Assembly (NCBI GenBank): GCA_018524725.1
Contig: JAEUWP010000366.1
Coordinates: 124,001 to 188,000 of the forward strand
Length of the DNA stretch: 64,000 bases
Direction: 5' to 3'
DNA from: Podaxis mareebaensis
Lineage: Eukaryota; Basidiomycota; Agaricomycetes; Agaricales; Agaricaceae
Below are positions 47,957 to 59,183 of this stretch, one piece after another (positions within the stretch are counted from its first letter, which is position 1; each line of letters begins with the position of its first letter). The notes beneath the pieces were generated by a model. That model worked only from the letters and a program-made list of their open reading frames with translations, searched no databases and was not told the DNA's origin. The translations under genes and the position numbers were made by a program.

Positions 47957-49451
47957 TCACTCGAGTCTCCGCATCAATGCATCTAGCTCATCGAGCGGGA
48001 GGTTCCAACGCTGCACTACATGAGAATCTCCCCCGCCTTCTTTCTTCTCCTTCGCGATCCATTGCCGCAGAGTGTCCTTCTTGTCAGTGAACGATCCGCG
48101 ACATGATACACCATAAGTATAGAGCAGGCTTGAACAATCCATTATCAGTATCGTTTTGCTGCGTACGTTCAGATTATGACCCACTGCATCGACTTTTCCT
48201 CGAAATCAACATCGGGTTCATCGTTCTCTCCATCTTCACCATACGGCAACGGATTCGTCACCGCAGAGATTACGGCCTGGATGATAGCATACCTCGCAAA
48301 AGCCTCAAGGGCAATCCTCGAAGTATTACTCCGAGAGGGATCCTTCAGATGAGCAGCGTGCGAATTGTCATGAATTGGATTGGGGTTATTAGCATTGGGT
48401 TCGTCGACTGTATGTAGATTAGGACGAGGCACTGTCGCCGGGGAAACTGATGACTCGGAAGAAGGGTGGACCGTGACTGAGGTTGCAGGTGTTGGCGTGG
48501 GTGACGATGCCGTTCGCGTGGCACTGGTTACTGGAGACGCTGTAGCAGCAGGTTCTGATGAAATGAGAAGGTGAGGGTTATGTTGCGCGGTGGTCGGGTT
48601 TGGTGTTGTAGGGGTGATAAGAGTGTTAAGAAGGAACACTGTCTTCCTTCGCACAGACATTTCGGGGTCTAACAGCCTTGTGAGCGGACTATTCACGGCG
48701 CCATAATAGAGCGAGGTCACCTTGCAAGGCTTCACGCAACTTAACCCAGCCGCCGACGTCCGGCTTCCCGAGCTCGTCAACCGCCGGAGCGTTATGTTTC
48801 AGTAGACCGGAGAGAGCATATATTGCTTTTGCCCTGGCAGCCAAAGTTGAGGACGGTGAAGGGGTTAGGAAGCCAAGGAGTGTAGGGAGTGGATTGTAGG
48901 TAAGGTACTGCAAATAGGTAAGCATTTCCCTTATTCTTCGATCCTCGATGCACGCACCACATCCTGCGCAGCCGGATTGTTCTGAACGGCAGTCCCTATC
49001 ACCCAAAGAACCTGGACTTTTATTTCGGTGGACGAATCCGGTGAAGTCAGCAGGGACACGAGCGGTTGCCAGAGATTCAACTTGTGGAGATCTATCCAAC
49101 CGACCATCAGCTCCTATGGTTCAAATGACGGGTACATACAATCATCCTCACCATTCGCATTGTCAATATGTTCGACGAGCTGTGCATCACGATGACTATC
49201 GACGGACTAACACCAGACTCAAAACTTACCATCTCCAGGTGATCCAGCGCTGCCAATCGATCTTCTTCACTCTTGGCAACATCAGTAGCAATAGCAACAT
49301 CCTCCTTCATCTGTTCCGCATCTGGTCTTCCCAGAATCATATCAATAATTCCAGGATCCAAACGTTGATTCGATGCGGAAGGCCTGTCACCAGGTCCAGA
49401 GCCATCTTGTGGAGTAGAATGTTCAATTGACCAGCGGAGAAGTGATTGCAT
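47957..49451 (-). CDS. FES1: Hsp70 nucleotide exchange factor Fes1
   Basis: Fes1 (HspBP1 family) releases nucleotide from cytosolic Hsp70 and helps send misfolded proteins to the proteasome. The ATG at 49451-49449 gives MQSLLRWSIEHSTPQ, the typical Fes1 start. The armadillo-like core follows: LDPGIIDMILGRPDAEQMKE, LDHLEMLVEHIDNANDMHKL, LWQPLVSLLTSPDSS, IKVQVLWVIGTAVQNNPAAQ, RAKAIYALSGLLKHNAPAVD and MSVRRKTVFLLNTLI. Between helices lies a Ser/Thr/Pro-rich insertion of about 110 residues (near 48370-48600) absent from the yeast protein. After an intron near 48120-48175 the tail reads LLYTYGVSCRGSFTDKKDTL and ends LDALMRRLE. About 400 residues. Confidence 0.93.
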
Positions 49452-50354
49452 CGAGCCCTGTTTGGAAACAAATTTCTGGTCTTTTCTTTTCTTTTTTTTC
49501 CCAGGTGGACGTCGACGAGTTGTGGCAAAGATTTAGTTTGGAGACAGGAAGCTTTGCTGGTCCATTTAATTGATCAATGACGCGCTATCTAATCACAACC
49601 AGAAATGTCACGTGGGTGACAATATATTGGGACCGCGAATTTTTTTCTCGCTTGTTTTTCTTTCTCTTGTTGACCTTCTCATCGTCGAAGCAGATGAACT
49701 AGGTGAGCATCATGACCTTCTTCCTTCTCCAGTGATGATCCAATATAATACCATACTTTACCACATTCCGAATTACCGTGTGGATTCCTTTATCGATTTC
49801 AGCCTTGTCTGACTCCCTTACAGTCTATCAGCTTGTCAACAATTTGCTCACGTACTTCATCCTGCAGGCTTGGTTCGTGTTGGGCCCTGTTCAAGCTGAA
49901 TCAATTTATCTATGTAATCATACAGGTGAGGATCCATCTCATTGCCCTCATGTGATGAAATTTTCTTTCGATGGGCGGACACGAACGCCCTTTGCCCATA
50001 CCAAAGTCTCCTCGTGTACAAATTGGAGGCGGGTGAAGTGCTTGTTGAGATGCATCGACTACCTGATCAGCATGTCGCATTCTACATAGTGTTCGGACGT
50101 GTCGCTGACTGTTTACTATTACCAGGTTTATGTGTATCTGATATAGTCTTAGTTGTATATCCTCGATAATCACAAAATACAGTTAGTTATTCAACAGTTC
50201 AACATGTTCGTCTGACGATCAATCCTGGGGATATCAATGAATATCGAAAGCCCGTGCTGAAAACATGTAAAAGTATTACGACATTATAATGACAACACTT
50301 CGACAGCGTACATAAGTGTAAGAGCAATAGTAATGAGATGGCAAGGGTCTGGTG
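49452..50354. other. Intergenic: FES1 promoter and 3' end of the UBE2C-type gene
   Basis: About 900 bases. A T-rich run (49484-49500) and a GTCACGTG site lie upstream of FES1. Frames near 49570-50170 on both strands have no recognisable content and are not called. Confidence 0.45.
49611..49618. promoter_or_regulatory. GTCACGTG E-box upstream of FES1
   Basis: The site lies 160 bases upstream of the FES1 start codon and is identical to the octamer in the VMA1, VMA13, UBE2C/EDE1 and PRE6 promoters. This is the only one of the five not lying between two divergent start codons. Confidence 0.45.
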
Positions 50355-51263
50355 TTAGGCCGAATCGTTATTAATCGGGCGATAGTGTTTCATCAGCTGG
50401 GTTTTGAAAGCTAGGTCCGAAATGAGCCTGTTGTCATAATTAACCACGTTGAAAACACACCTTCGGGGTTGCTCCAGAGGGAAGCAGCCTCCGGATTCAA
50501 AGGCGACGCATTATTGGGTTCTGTTCATTAGTCGATGTCAGTCGCTTGTCATCTTGTTACAAGAATAACTCACCGCCAAGGAGGGACTGAAGGGACAAGA
50601 GAATGGTCTGGACGCTGTACACAGCCGACCACTTATTCTATTGAGAAGCTCAGTTATATGCAGAAACTGCCGACTTTTGCCAACTCGCCTGTAGGATATC
50701 TAAGCAAATAGCGCCACTGTTGATGTCAAAGTTCGGGTGGAAACATGGCGTCTCAAATTTGATTGTGGGAGCGACGTATGGGTAATTTGGAGGGAAGGAG
50801 ATTGAGATCTTGAAGCTGAGGCCAGCATAGATCTGGGTCACAGAAGTGAGTGTTAGGCGGGCTGGGGGGATGGTGCGACTAGCTGCTCACCGTCTCTGCT
50901 GGGCCCTCGATTGTACCCACCCACTCGAACAGGTTTCCATCGTTTTTTGGGAAGGCAGACTATAAAATTGCTTCAGTGATATAAATAGACTGCAGAGGAC
51001 CAGCACAGCGTACAATTCCGGGAGAGGAAGACATCTACACAGGACATGAACGATATGAGTGGCGTAAGGATCAATAGAGGCGTACCATCAAGGTCATGAG
51101 TTCGTTAGTGAGCCTGGTGCAATTGGTGAGGATGTCGCTCAGCGTGATCAGGATTGACTGCCTACCGTTTCGCGACGCTGCCAGCGCCCTGCTGGGAGGA
51201 ACTCTGTACATTGGATTTGGCAGGAGCACGAGAAGGGGCGAGAGAAGAAGTGACTTGTTCCAT
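50355..51263 (-). CDS. UBE2C: Ubiquitin-conjugating enzyme E2 of the UBE2C (UbcH10) class
   Basis: UBE2C starts ubiquitin chains on substrates of the anaphase-promoting complex in mitosis. The ATG at 51263-51261 gives a class-specific N-terminal extension (MEQVTSSLAPSRAPAKSNVQ), then SVAKRLTNELMTLMMSSSPG and ISAFP. The fold continues with LFEWVGTIEGPAETIYAGL, FKISISFPPNYPYVAPTIKF and TPCFHPNFDINSGAICLDIL with the active-site Cys, then NKWSAVYSVQTILLSLQSLL and GEPNNASPLNPEAASLWSNP. For the last exon, splicing to the CCTAG acceptor gives EAFKTQLMKHYRPIN, which aligns with the UBE2C C-terminus. An earlier acceptor would end the protein within a few residues. There are six or seven short introns and about 180 residues. 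LMTLMMS and the extension separate it from UBC12 and other E2s. Confidence 0.9.
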
Positions 51264-51691
51264 TGTGCTAAGACTGGGAGAAGCGGGTATTGAGAGGAAG
51301 GGCTAGATTACAGGGCTGCGAGGAAAGATGGGAAGAGTGTTGGTTCAAGCTTCAAGTGCGATCAGCGTTGAAATTGAACGCGTCGTAAAGGTCACGTGCT
51401 TAAATGACCATCCTCCGACCCCGACAAACGGAATAAGTCTGCAAGGTAAACAGCAGGAGTCGAAGCGCACAGAAGCCCGGTGTCTTCGCGTGTATAAAAG
51501 GCTGTTCTAGCTTTGAACTAACCCAGGTTCGCTGCTGCGCGGTTCCGAGTCGAGGGACCGGTGCGGAGCGTGGGAAGGTTTGGTGGACCAGCCGAGTGAA
51601 AGATGACGGACGAGTAACGGGCGAGTAACAGCGCCTGCGACACGTCCAATCATCTCTCCCTCCCAGTCTCCCTCCCTTCCGTCCGGACACA
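51264..51691. other. Divergent promoter between UBE2C and EDE1
   Basis: This 428-base region between two start codons holds a GTCACGTG site at 51391-51398 and a TATAAAAG box at 51493-51500, facing EDE1 and 192 bases before its ATG. The sequence just before EDE1 is pyrimidine-rich, as in many fungal 5' leaders. Confidence 0.5.
51391..51398. promoter_or_regulatory. GTCACGTG E-box between UBE2C and EDE1
   Basis: The site lies 128 bases before the UBE2C start and 294 before the EDE1 start. It is the same octamer as in four other promoters of the window. Confidence 0.45.
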
Positions 51692-54600
51692 ATGTCCGCC
51701 ACATTCACAGCTACTTCCGCTGAACTTAGTCTCGTGAACCAGATATTTGCCCAGGCGGACAAGCAGAAGCTTGGCATTCTTACCGGTGACGTTGCCGTTA
51801 AGGTGTTCAGTGGGGCAAAGCTACCGGGGTCAGTGCTGGGGGAAATTTGGAACATTGCGGACGAGGAAAACAACGGATGGCTCTCCAAGAAGGGCGCTGC
51901 TAAGGCCCTACGTCTCATTGGCCACGCGCAGAAGGGTGAGAAGCCATCCGCCGCCCTTCTCAACAAACGTCAGTTCTCTCCCGAGTTCTTTTTACAGCTA
52001 TCCTGACTCTTGTCCCTAGCCGGTCCCCTCCCAACGATTGAGGGCTACACAGTCATTCCTCAACAGAACACAGGCGCGTCCATACCAAAGTCCCCTACCC
52101 CAGGCTTCCCTCCTCTCTCCCCCCAAGATAAGATCAAGTTCCAGAACATCTTCAACCGCTCCGGTCCTACGAATGGTTTATTGAACGGTGAGAGTTTCTT
52201 TCATCTGAGACAGCCAGGTGATTCATAATTCATTTCGTAGGCGAGAAGGCTCGAGATATCTTCCTCAAATCAAAACTACCCAACGATTCTTTGATGCAAA
52301 TATGGTCAGAATTCACCTCTTTTGTTAAAGTTCTTCCGTTGAAATTTCCGCAGGAATCTAGCAGACACGCGAGATCGTGGGGCTCTGGATGTGACAGACT
52401 TCACTATTGCCATGTACTTCATTCAAGGCTTGATGTCCCAACAGATCTCCTTCGTTCCGACAACACTCCCTCCAGGATTATACGAACAGGCTGGAGGTTC
52501 ACCATCCGGCGCGCCTTCACCTGTTGTCGCTCACTTGTCTGGTAACAGTGGCTCTTTGAGTCCTGTTACTAGCAACTTCAGTCGCTTGCAACCCCAGTAC
52601 ACTGGTCCAAGTCAGCCCCTCGCTCCCAACCATACAGGTCTCGCTCAAACCCGGGCGCCCACTCTACCTGCCCGCCCTGGAGCGGTTTCGTTCGGGCCTA
52701 CTCCCATAGGTCAGGCTCAAGGAAATGGTCACAATGTTTGGGATGTCGATCCCAACGAGAAGGCGGAAGCAGACGCTATCTTTGACGGGCAGCTCGACAC
52801 CAAGAAGGTTGGATACATTGAAGGGGATGTTGCGGTGCCTTTCATGCTCAAGTCACAACTCCCCGGAGAAGACCTCGCCCAGATTTGGTCCGTTTCGCTT
52901 ATCTTACCTTAACAAACGTGCTCATCGCCTCACAGGGATTTGGCTGACATCGATAAAGACGGTCGTCTGACCCGTGACGGGTTCGCTATTGCGTGCCACT
53001 TAATTCGGAAGAAGCTCGCAGGCCAGCCACTGCCTGCAGAATTACCACCCTCTCTAGTACCTCCGTCGTTGCGGAAACAAACATCCTTCTTCCAAGCTCC
53101 ACCACCACAACCAGAGCCCCCCCGTGATCTATTGGACTTGGACGACACTCCTCCTGCTTCTGCTGTTTCGCCTCAAACCACAGGTACTATGGGCGTCTTA
53201 CAGCCCCAGAGCACCGGCGCCACGACTGTACCTCCTATTCCCCCGCGGAATAATGTCAGCGATCCTTTCGCATCATCTCCTTTCTCCTCTTCTCCCTCTC
53301 ACTTCCCACCAAGTAAGTTACCCTCTTAGATGATGCGTGAAATGAAACTGAAAATTGCGTCTAGCGTCGAACCAAGACCTCTTAGGAGACCATGAGGATC
53401 GCCATCGCACAACCTCTCCCCCACTCCAGGATCAGAGCGCCGAGATAGGCAATACGAAGAACCAGTTACAGTCCACCAACAGATCTTTGGAGACTGCCAA
53501 GGCTGAGCGCGCCAAGTTGGAGAGCACCCTCGCGAGCCAGGCAGCTGAACTTTCAGCACTCCAGACGCAACTGTCCTCCGCCAAAGCAGCCTATGACATA
53601 GAGACTAATCTATTGTCACAGCTCAAGGAGCGCTACACGACCCAGTCTGCTGAGATCCAAAAGGCGAGGGAAGATTTGATCCGCTCGGAGAGCGATCTCA
53701 GCGCCATCCGCGTTGAGAAGGCTGAAATCGAGCAGGCTTTATTGCGTGACAAGGAGGAAGCGAGGGACCTGCATAAGCGTATGATTGAGGCTGGCCAGCA
53801 AGCGGATCAACTCAAGGTCGAAGTTGAAAAGGCCAAGAAGGAAGCGAAACAGCAAAAAGGCCGGCTCGCGATTGCTCGTAAACAGTTATCGACCAAAGAG
53901 GCAGAGAAAGCCAAAGTGGAGAAAGAACTCGAGGAAGTCAATGCCGAAGTCAAGTCTATCGCTCAGGAGGCGGATGAAGTAGAGGCCCAGCTCAACAAGC
54001 CACACGAGCAACCAGAGCGTACAACCTCGCCAGACTCTGTTGCTATTGCTGCTGCTCATCCGTTACCCGCTTCTCCTGAGCCGATTGCAGCCAACAAGAG
54101 CAACAATCCTTTCGAAAGACTGACCATGCCATCTGGTACCCCGAGCCCTCGGTCCCAGTCTCCCTTCCTCCCCTTCAGTAATGCTTCCCTGACTTCTCCC
54201 GTTGGGCCATCGGAAGGTCAGAAAGATCAGGCTAAGCCGGAGCCAAAATTCTCGTTCGACGACTTCTTCGGAGTTAATGAATCCACCTCTGCCGTTGGCG
54301 AACCGGACAAGCCGATTCAGGCAAATGGGGACTCTACGTTGGGGGATGCAAACTGTAGGTCCCTTCCCCACTAGTACCATAGGTATTATTTACTGAATGA
54401 CTTTGCAGTACCAACCACCCCGGCTACTGGAACGGATACAGAGCATTTTGTAACGCCGCCGACCACTGCCAACGGCACGCGATCCGAAAGTCCAGAAAAT
54501 CTTACCAACACCGCACAAGCCAAGTTCCCCTCTGTAGATGACGCCGCTGCTCATTTCCCCCCTGTCCAAGATGTAACCAACACCGGAACGGAGAAGCAGG

Positions 54601-55921
54601 ATAATGACCAAACTACGACAGATTTAGGCGCGAAACTCCAAGAGATCGAGGCTGAGGAATCTGACAGTGAGAACTCGGATGACGATGACGACTCGCCCCT
54701 GGCCACAGTAGCACAGAAGGCAAAGGAGAAGACAAGCACTCCAGTGACTCAGAACACCCCGACAGAAGCAACGACGACGGCAGCAACGACAACCGCCACT
54801 TCAGACCCTGACCGGTCCAAGTCTTCCTTCGACGATATCTTTGGGTCGAACGATACCTCTACTGCCTCCGTCCCCGCTCCTGCATCAGATGCTCTCAAAC
54901 CATCATCCAGCCCTTTTGACATTCCAGCGGCCGTTCAGCCTTCCGAATCTTCCAAGTCGAATGCTACCCCTGGTGTCAACGCCTTTGATGAAACCTTGAG
55001 TGGTTTTTCACCTCCTTCATCGGCTGCTCCAGCTCAATTCTCGTTTGATGCGTTCGAGGATAGCTTTGACTTCGGTGCGGCTGGAGCCACTCAACTCCCC
55101 CCTTCCCAACCTGCACCTGCTACCACTGCGGCACCGGCACCTACAGTGCCAGCCCCTGAAGCTACTAGTGTCCCTCCGTCAGCAAATTTTGATGATGTAT
55201 TTGCTGTACCCAGCGTAACCGCGGCCTCTCAGCAGCCAGCTGCGCCCGCTCCAACTACAAATGGCACCACTGTACGAACAGAATTCGCCCAAACTACCTC
55301 GTTCGATGATGCCTTTGCGGCTCTTGACAATACTCCGAACTTGAACCTTGATTCATCTTTCACCTCCACAGCTTCGACTAACCCTAGCAATACGGAAGCT
55401 CAGGCCACTCCGACTTCAAATCCATTCCCGACATCATCTGCTCCTACATCACCGAGGACGGTAGATACGTCGTCACCTAGACCCTCGGTCAATCGGGCAT
55501 CATCACCTGCCCCTCGCCCGGTGTCTCCTCCCGCTCGCATGACTTCACCTGCGCCAAGACACTCTACGTCATCCAAGGATAGCCACGAAAGATTGAAAGA
55601 GCCTCCTCCACGACACTCTAAGTTGAGCGTAAGTTGCCCTTCCGTGACTTTTTGTGATTGTCTACTAATTTGATGCTTCCATAGATTCGGTTCCCATTCG
55701 GAAAGAAGAATAAGAATAAACACCAAGAAGCCATGCCTCCTCCGCCAGCACTCGCACCTCCGAGGGAGGATCCACATAGGTCGACGACGCCTGCGGGCGA
55801 TGATGACGTCGAAGCCGTCAAGCAAATTACTGCTATGGGCTTCAGCCGGAGTCAAGCCGTGGAAGCGCTTGAGAAGTATGGATACGATGTACAGAGGGCT
55901 ATTAACAGTCTCTTGCAGTGA
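51692..55921 (+). CDS. EDE1: Endocytic scaffold Ede1 (three EH domains, coiled coil, UBA)
   Basis: Ede1 (Eps15-like) starts clathrin-coated pits at the plasma membrane. The ATG at 51692 gives [22 protein letters not shown] domain 1 has [20 protein letters not shown] and [22 protein letters not shown]2 (about 52130-52450) has [19 protein letters not shown] and [19 protein letters not shown]3 (about 52740-53030) has [20 protein letters not shown] and [21 protein letters not shown] coiled coil of about 200 residues (53440-54000) follows. Then comes a long Pro/Ser/Thr-rich tail with repeated Phe-Asp motifs ([35 protein letters not shown]). The C-terminal UBA is [20 protein letters not shown]. About eight exons and roughly 1300 residues. 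Domain order is that of the yeast protein. Confidence 0.94.
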
Positions 55922-56787
55922 TGTGTGCAATACTCAGGTGGATCAAACTAGGGCTGTTGCGACTGTTTACTACTCTTAGGTTATTGTCTTATTGGAGTCC
56001 TGGACTATTGACGCTCTTTTCTTTTCCCCGCTTCTTCCCCTTCTCGCCTTCTCGATCTACTCCCCCTATCGTTGATTATGAGCAACTTAGCCACTCGTTT
56101 CACTCCTTGGAAGGATTTCTTTCTGCGTTGTGTGGAATTCACGCTCTTTTATTCCAGCTATCATCTAATTTGATACCTTTTGTTGTTGATACGTATCCTG
56201 TGTGAAGCAGCGATGAAGTCATGTCATTAAACTACATATACGTGGTATGCCCTCCATCTATTCCTTAAATTCTAGGCACCTGAGGCCTTCCTCACGGAAA
56301 AAGGTGTCGTCACCAACCAAGTGAACCTGAGGTGCTCCTCCGCGCAGCAATTCAAAACATTGAAAGACCATCACTATCTTGTCACCCCGTTCCACCCTCA
56401 ACCGCTTGCAAAGCACCGTACAAACCTCGAAATGAAACACCAATGAAACCACAGCTCAAAGTGCGGGAACTGAAGATAACGGGGTTGACGATGAAAATAT
56501 AGGATTATAATTTTTGACCAGTTTGCCTGCATGCCTGTACTATAAAAAGCGGCCCAAGCTGTGGACCATGCGTAGAAGTGGCAGGTAATCTGTGGTCGCC
56601 ATAGCTATACGTAGGCCTTCTAGCCTGAAATTGGGACGAACTGAGAAAGGAATTTATAAAGCACTGGACTGCTCCGGCGGTTGCGAGATACTACTAAGAC
56701 AGGGTTCTATGTATTTATGGAGATTCGCGAGCTACGGCGCAAATACAGCTAGCGCATATTCGAAACCAAAAGCAAATTTCCTGTGAT
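55922..56787. other. Intergenic: convergent 3' ends of EDE1 and the tandem family copy B
   Basis: About 865 bases, T-rich after EDE1. A plus-strand TATAAAAA near 56540 is followed by an ATG near 56570 and a frame that could be spliced to RPSSLKLGRTEKGIYKALD, ending at about 56786. That would be a peptide of about 60 residues overlapping the 3' end of the next gene. The evidence is too weak to call it. Confidence 0.35.
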
Positions 56788-57971
56788 CTACAATGACTCG
56801 AGCGTCCAAAAGTCGGTCTTCTCCAGGACCGGGGGTGGTTTAGATATGACTCCATAGAACACCTGGAACCTGGTTTGAAACAGCACGTAGGTGACGATAA
56901 ACTAGCTTAACTCACCCCGAGATAATAAACGAACGTGCGGTGGACGGTTACTCCTTCGTATACTATCTCACCGCAGGCATACACGTAGATGGCACACTGC
57001 CTGATGTTGACGTCCCCAGATGGGTTCTTGTAGATGCGTTGTTTGCGAGTGTGGAACCACCAATCTTCCCTCGTGCATGATTCGGTGATGCATTCGACCG
57101 CGTCGTTGCGGATATCGTTCCAGATGACGTCTAATCAAGAATCAGTAGGAGGCTCGGTGCCAATAACTCGCTGGCTCACCATTTGCATAGGTTGGGAATG
57201 TCCCACTGCCTTTCCTGGTGCAGAGTTCAGCGGCAAGATGAGTAGCCAGGGAAAAAATCTCACTGGAGGACTTCTGCGTTCAGCCAATTCTCCACGTCTT
57301 GGTCCGGAGGTGGGTGTCGCTTGGTTTGGAATAGCTCCGCAATCCCTTTGACCTTGCCGTGCTTGTCTGAAGGTTGACTCGCATCACCCGCATAGTTAAA
57401 GCCGAATCCTTGCCTGAACTCTTCCTTTGCATATTCGAATAACATGTTCCTCAGTGCTATATCGTCCGCCGCGGTTTCTCCGTAGTTCGGACGCTAAAAC
57501 ACAATGTTATTTATGTCACGGCTATGATTTGCATCTTTCCTTACACCCAGCCTCGCACAGAGGTTATTACAGAGGAGTCGGAAGAGTGCCTTGACGCCTG
57601 CTTCCTCCGGAGGAAGCGTCTCGTAGAACATCTACTCATTCAACGATGTCAGGGCGAACGTATAACAGTGAGAGATTCTTTTACCGTCATGACGAAGACA
57701 TAAGTCACAGAAACCAATTGGCCGCCTCGCGCATATTCCGCAGAGTGCCATGACATGAGGGCTCCCCTTTCCCGAATAGGATGTGCCGTCGGACTCGCCG
57801 GTTTATAGACTTCGTCAAGAAGGTGGAAAGTCCAAGAATTCGACGAAGCAGATTTCATTGCGTTCTTGAACTCCGTCACCGTATTCTGCAGAGCTGCTCC
57901 TAGAATCAAGGGTCAACGGGTGGCTGAAAGCAAGATGAAGATGCCATACTCTTGACCGAATCTATTGTCAT
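56788..57971 (-). CDS. Unknown protein, tandem copy B of a local two-gene family
   Basis: I do not recognise the family. The proposed start at 57971-57969 gives MTIDSVK, spliced to AALQNTVTEFKNAMKS and a segment with HLLDEVYKPASPTAHPIRE. A second possible start is MFYETLPPEEAG at 57631-57629. Later exons give LFRLLCNNLCARLG, GETAADDIALRNMLFEYAKE, EFRQGFGFNYAGD, GTFPTYAND-VIWNDIRNDA, ECITESCTREDWWFHTRKQR and CAIYVYACGEIVYEGVTVHR, then TFVYYLG, an intron and VFYGVISKPPPVLEKTDFWT, ending at 56788. No signal peptide, membrane span or catalytic motif is evident. Three blocks match the neighbouring gene in the same order: AL-x3-L-x3-A-x-E-x-FR-x3-G-x-x-Y, a Trp/His-containing middle, and a Y-V segment ending E-x-G-(I/V)-T then YY-x-G. 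Exon limits at the 5' end are uncertain. Confidence 0.5.
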
Positions 57972-58135
57972 GTTCAGACCACTGACAGGGAAGACGTCTT
58001 GAGAAAGCAACTGCGATCACAACCATGATTGACCTCACCTGAAAATGTGCTGATCAATGTAATGACTGATCTCCCCATCGGAGTCCAGGTTCGGAAGATA
58101 ACACAGCTGCGTATTGCGCGTTAAGAAAGCCGCGT

Positions 58136-59183
58136 CTACGCCTTCTGCACGACAGGAATCCGGAGGGTTCCGATCAAAGTCAAAACTGAAGTGTTCTTTG
58201 AATTTGATTTTAGAATATGTGGAAAGGTTGTTCTCAAGTTGGTAGTCGTTATTTGGAGTTTGAAGGAGCTTGATATGGGTTTAGTCACATAAGACAGAAA
58301 TCGACGGATAGACATCAGTACCCAGGAAAGGCTTGCAGATACAGCATAGGCCCTTTGCTGGAGGGTTCTGCGCAGTTCCACGGTGGGCGACTCTGTCTTG
58401 TAATACAACTATACACGAGAGTGTCATATACGGGCGGAGGATGAAAAAGTACGAACACATACACCCATGTAGTAGATGACACAGGAGCTTGCAGTGATTC
58501 CGTCTTCCGTCAGTGAGCCATTCACGTAGACCAAAACAAAGTTGCATATAAAGGAGTCCGCATCCCCGACCTTCGCGTCGAAGGTCTGTGAGTACTCTGA
58601 GTGATGCCATTGCCTGTATGTATCCCATCTGACGAGATCATTGGCCTTGCCGCAAAGCTCAGCGATCGCTTGCTCTGTGAGATGACGTTCAGGTATATTT
58701 ATACCTCAATATACCTCGGAATAGAACGTACGCTCCATCCAACCCGGCAGGTCCATCTTGCTGTCGACGCGCCATGAGACTGACGATCAAATCAGATACG
58801 AGCGTAGGTCCCACCTGAATACTCCCACCCTAAGGTAATTCGTTACCTGGCTCCCGATTGGCATGTCAATCCTGCACATCTTGTCGATTGGTCGATTGTC
58901 TCCAGTGGACCGGGGAGGTCGAATCTGGTATCCACTGCTGGAGTAATCGTAGCCGTATGTCCTCCTGAATTGTTCTGAAGCGATCCTTTGAAGGATATCC
59001 TCAAGGGCGGAATTTTCGCTCATCCATACCCCGTAGCTCTGTGAAAGGGACAATCAATGGGGAAACTTGGCTCAGGAAAATGGGACCCACCGAAAGCAGA
59101 CTCCGTGCGTTGGAAAGGAGCTCACGTCTAAGGTCTTCTTGGACCTCACCGAAAGATTTGCGAGTTTCCTTGTGACCGCCCAT
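58136..59183 (-). CDS. Unknown protein, tandem copy A of the same local family
   Basis: I do not recognise the family. The ATG at 59183-59181 gives MGGHKETRKSFGEVQEDLRR then ELLSNARSLLS. A clean 52-base intron leads to SYGVWMSENSALEDILQRIA, SEQFRRTYGYDYSSSGYQ and MCRIDMPIGSQ. After one or two less certain exons come EQAIAELCGKANDLVRWDTY, RQWHHSEYSQTFDAKVGDAD and FVLVYVNGSLTEDGITASSC, then VIYYMG, an intron, and LYYKTESPTVELRRTLQQRA. It ends at VVQKA (58138-58136). Compared with copy B the C-terminus is about 65 residues longer. The middle exons between 58700 and 58860 could not be joined with confidence. Similarity to copy B in three ordered blocks supports a real gene pair that arose by tandem duplication. 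Confidence 0.5.

Noticed and set aside
49778..50089. Possible small membrane protein on the plus strand near 49.8-50.1 kb
   Set aside because: The first part is mildly hydrophobic but begins from a non-ATG codon and matches no small-subunit family I know.
56565..56786. Small plus-strand gene with TATA box and a possible intron (about 60 codons)
   Set aside because: It overlaps the 3' end of copy B, has no family match, and the ATG context and splice sites are unproven.
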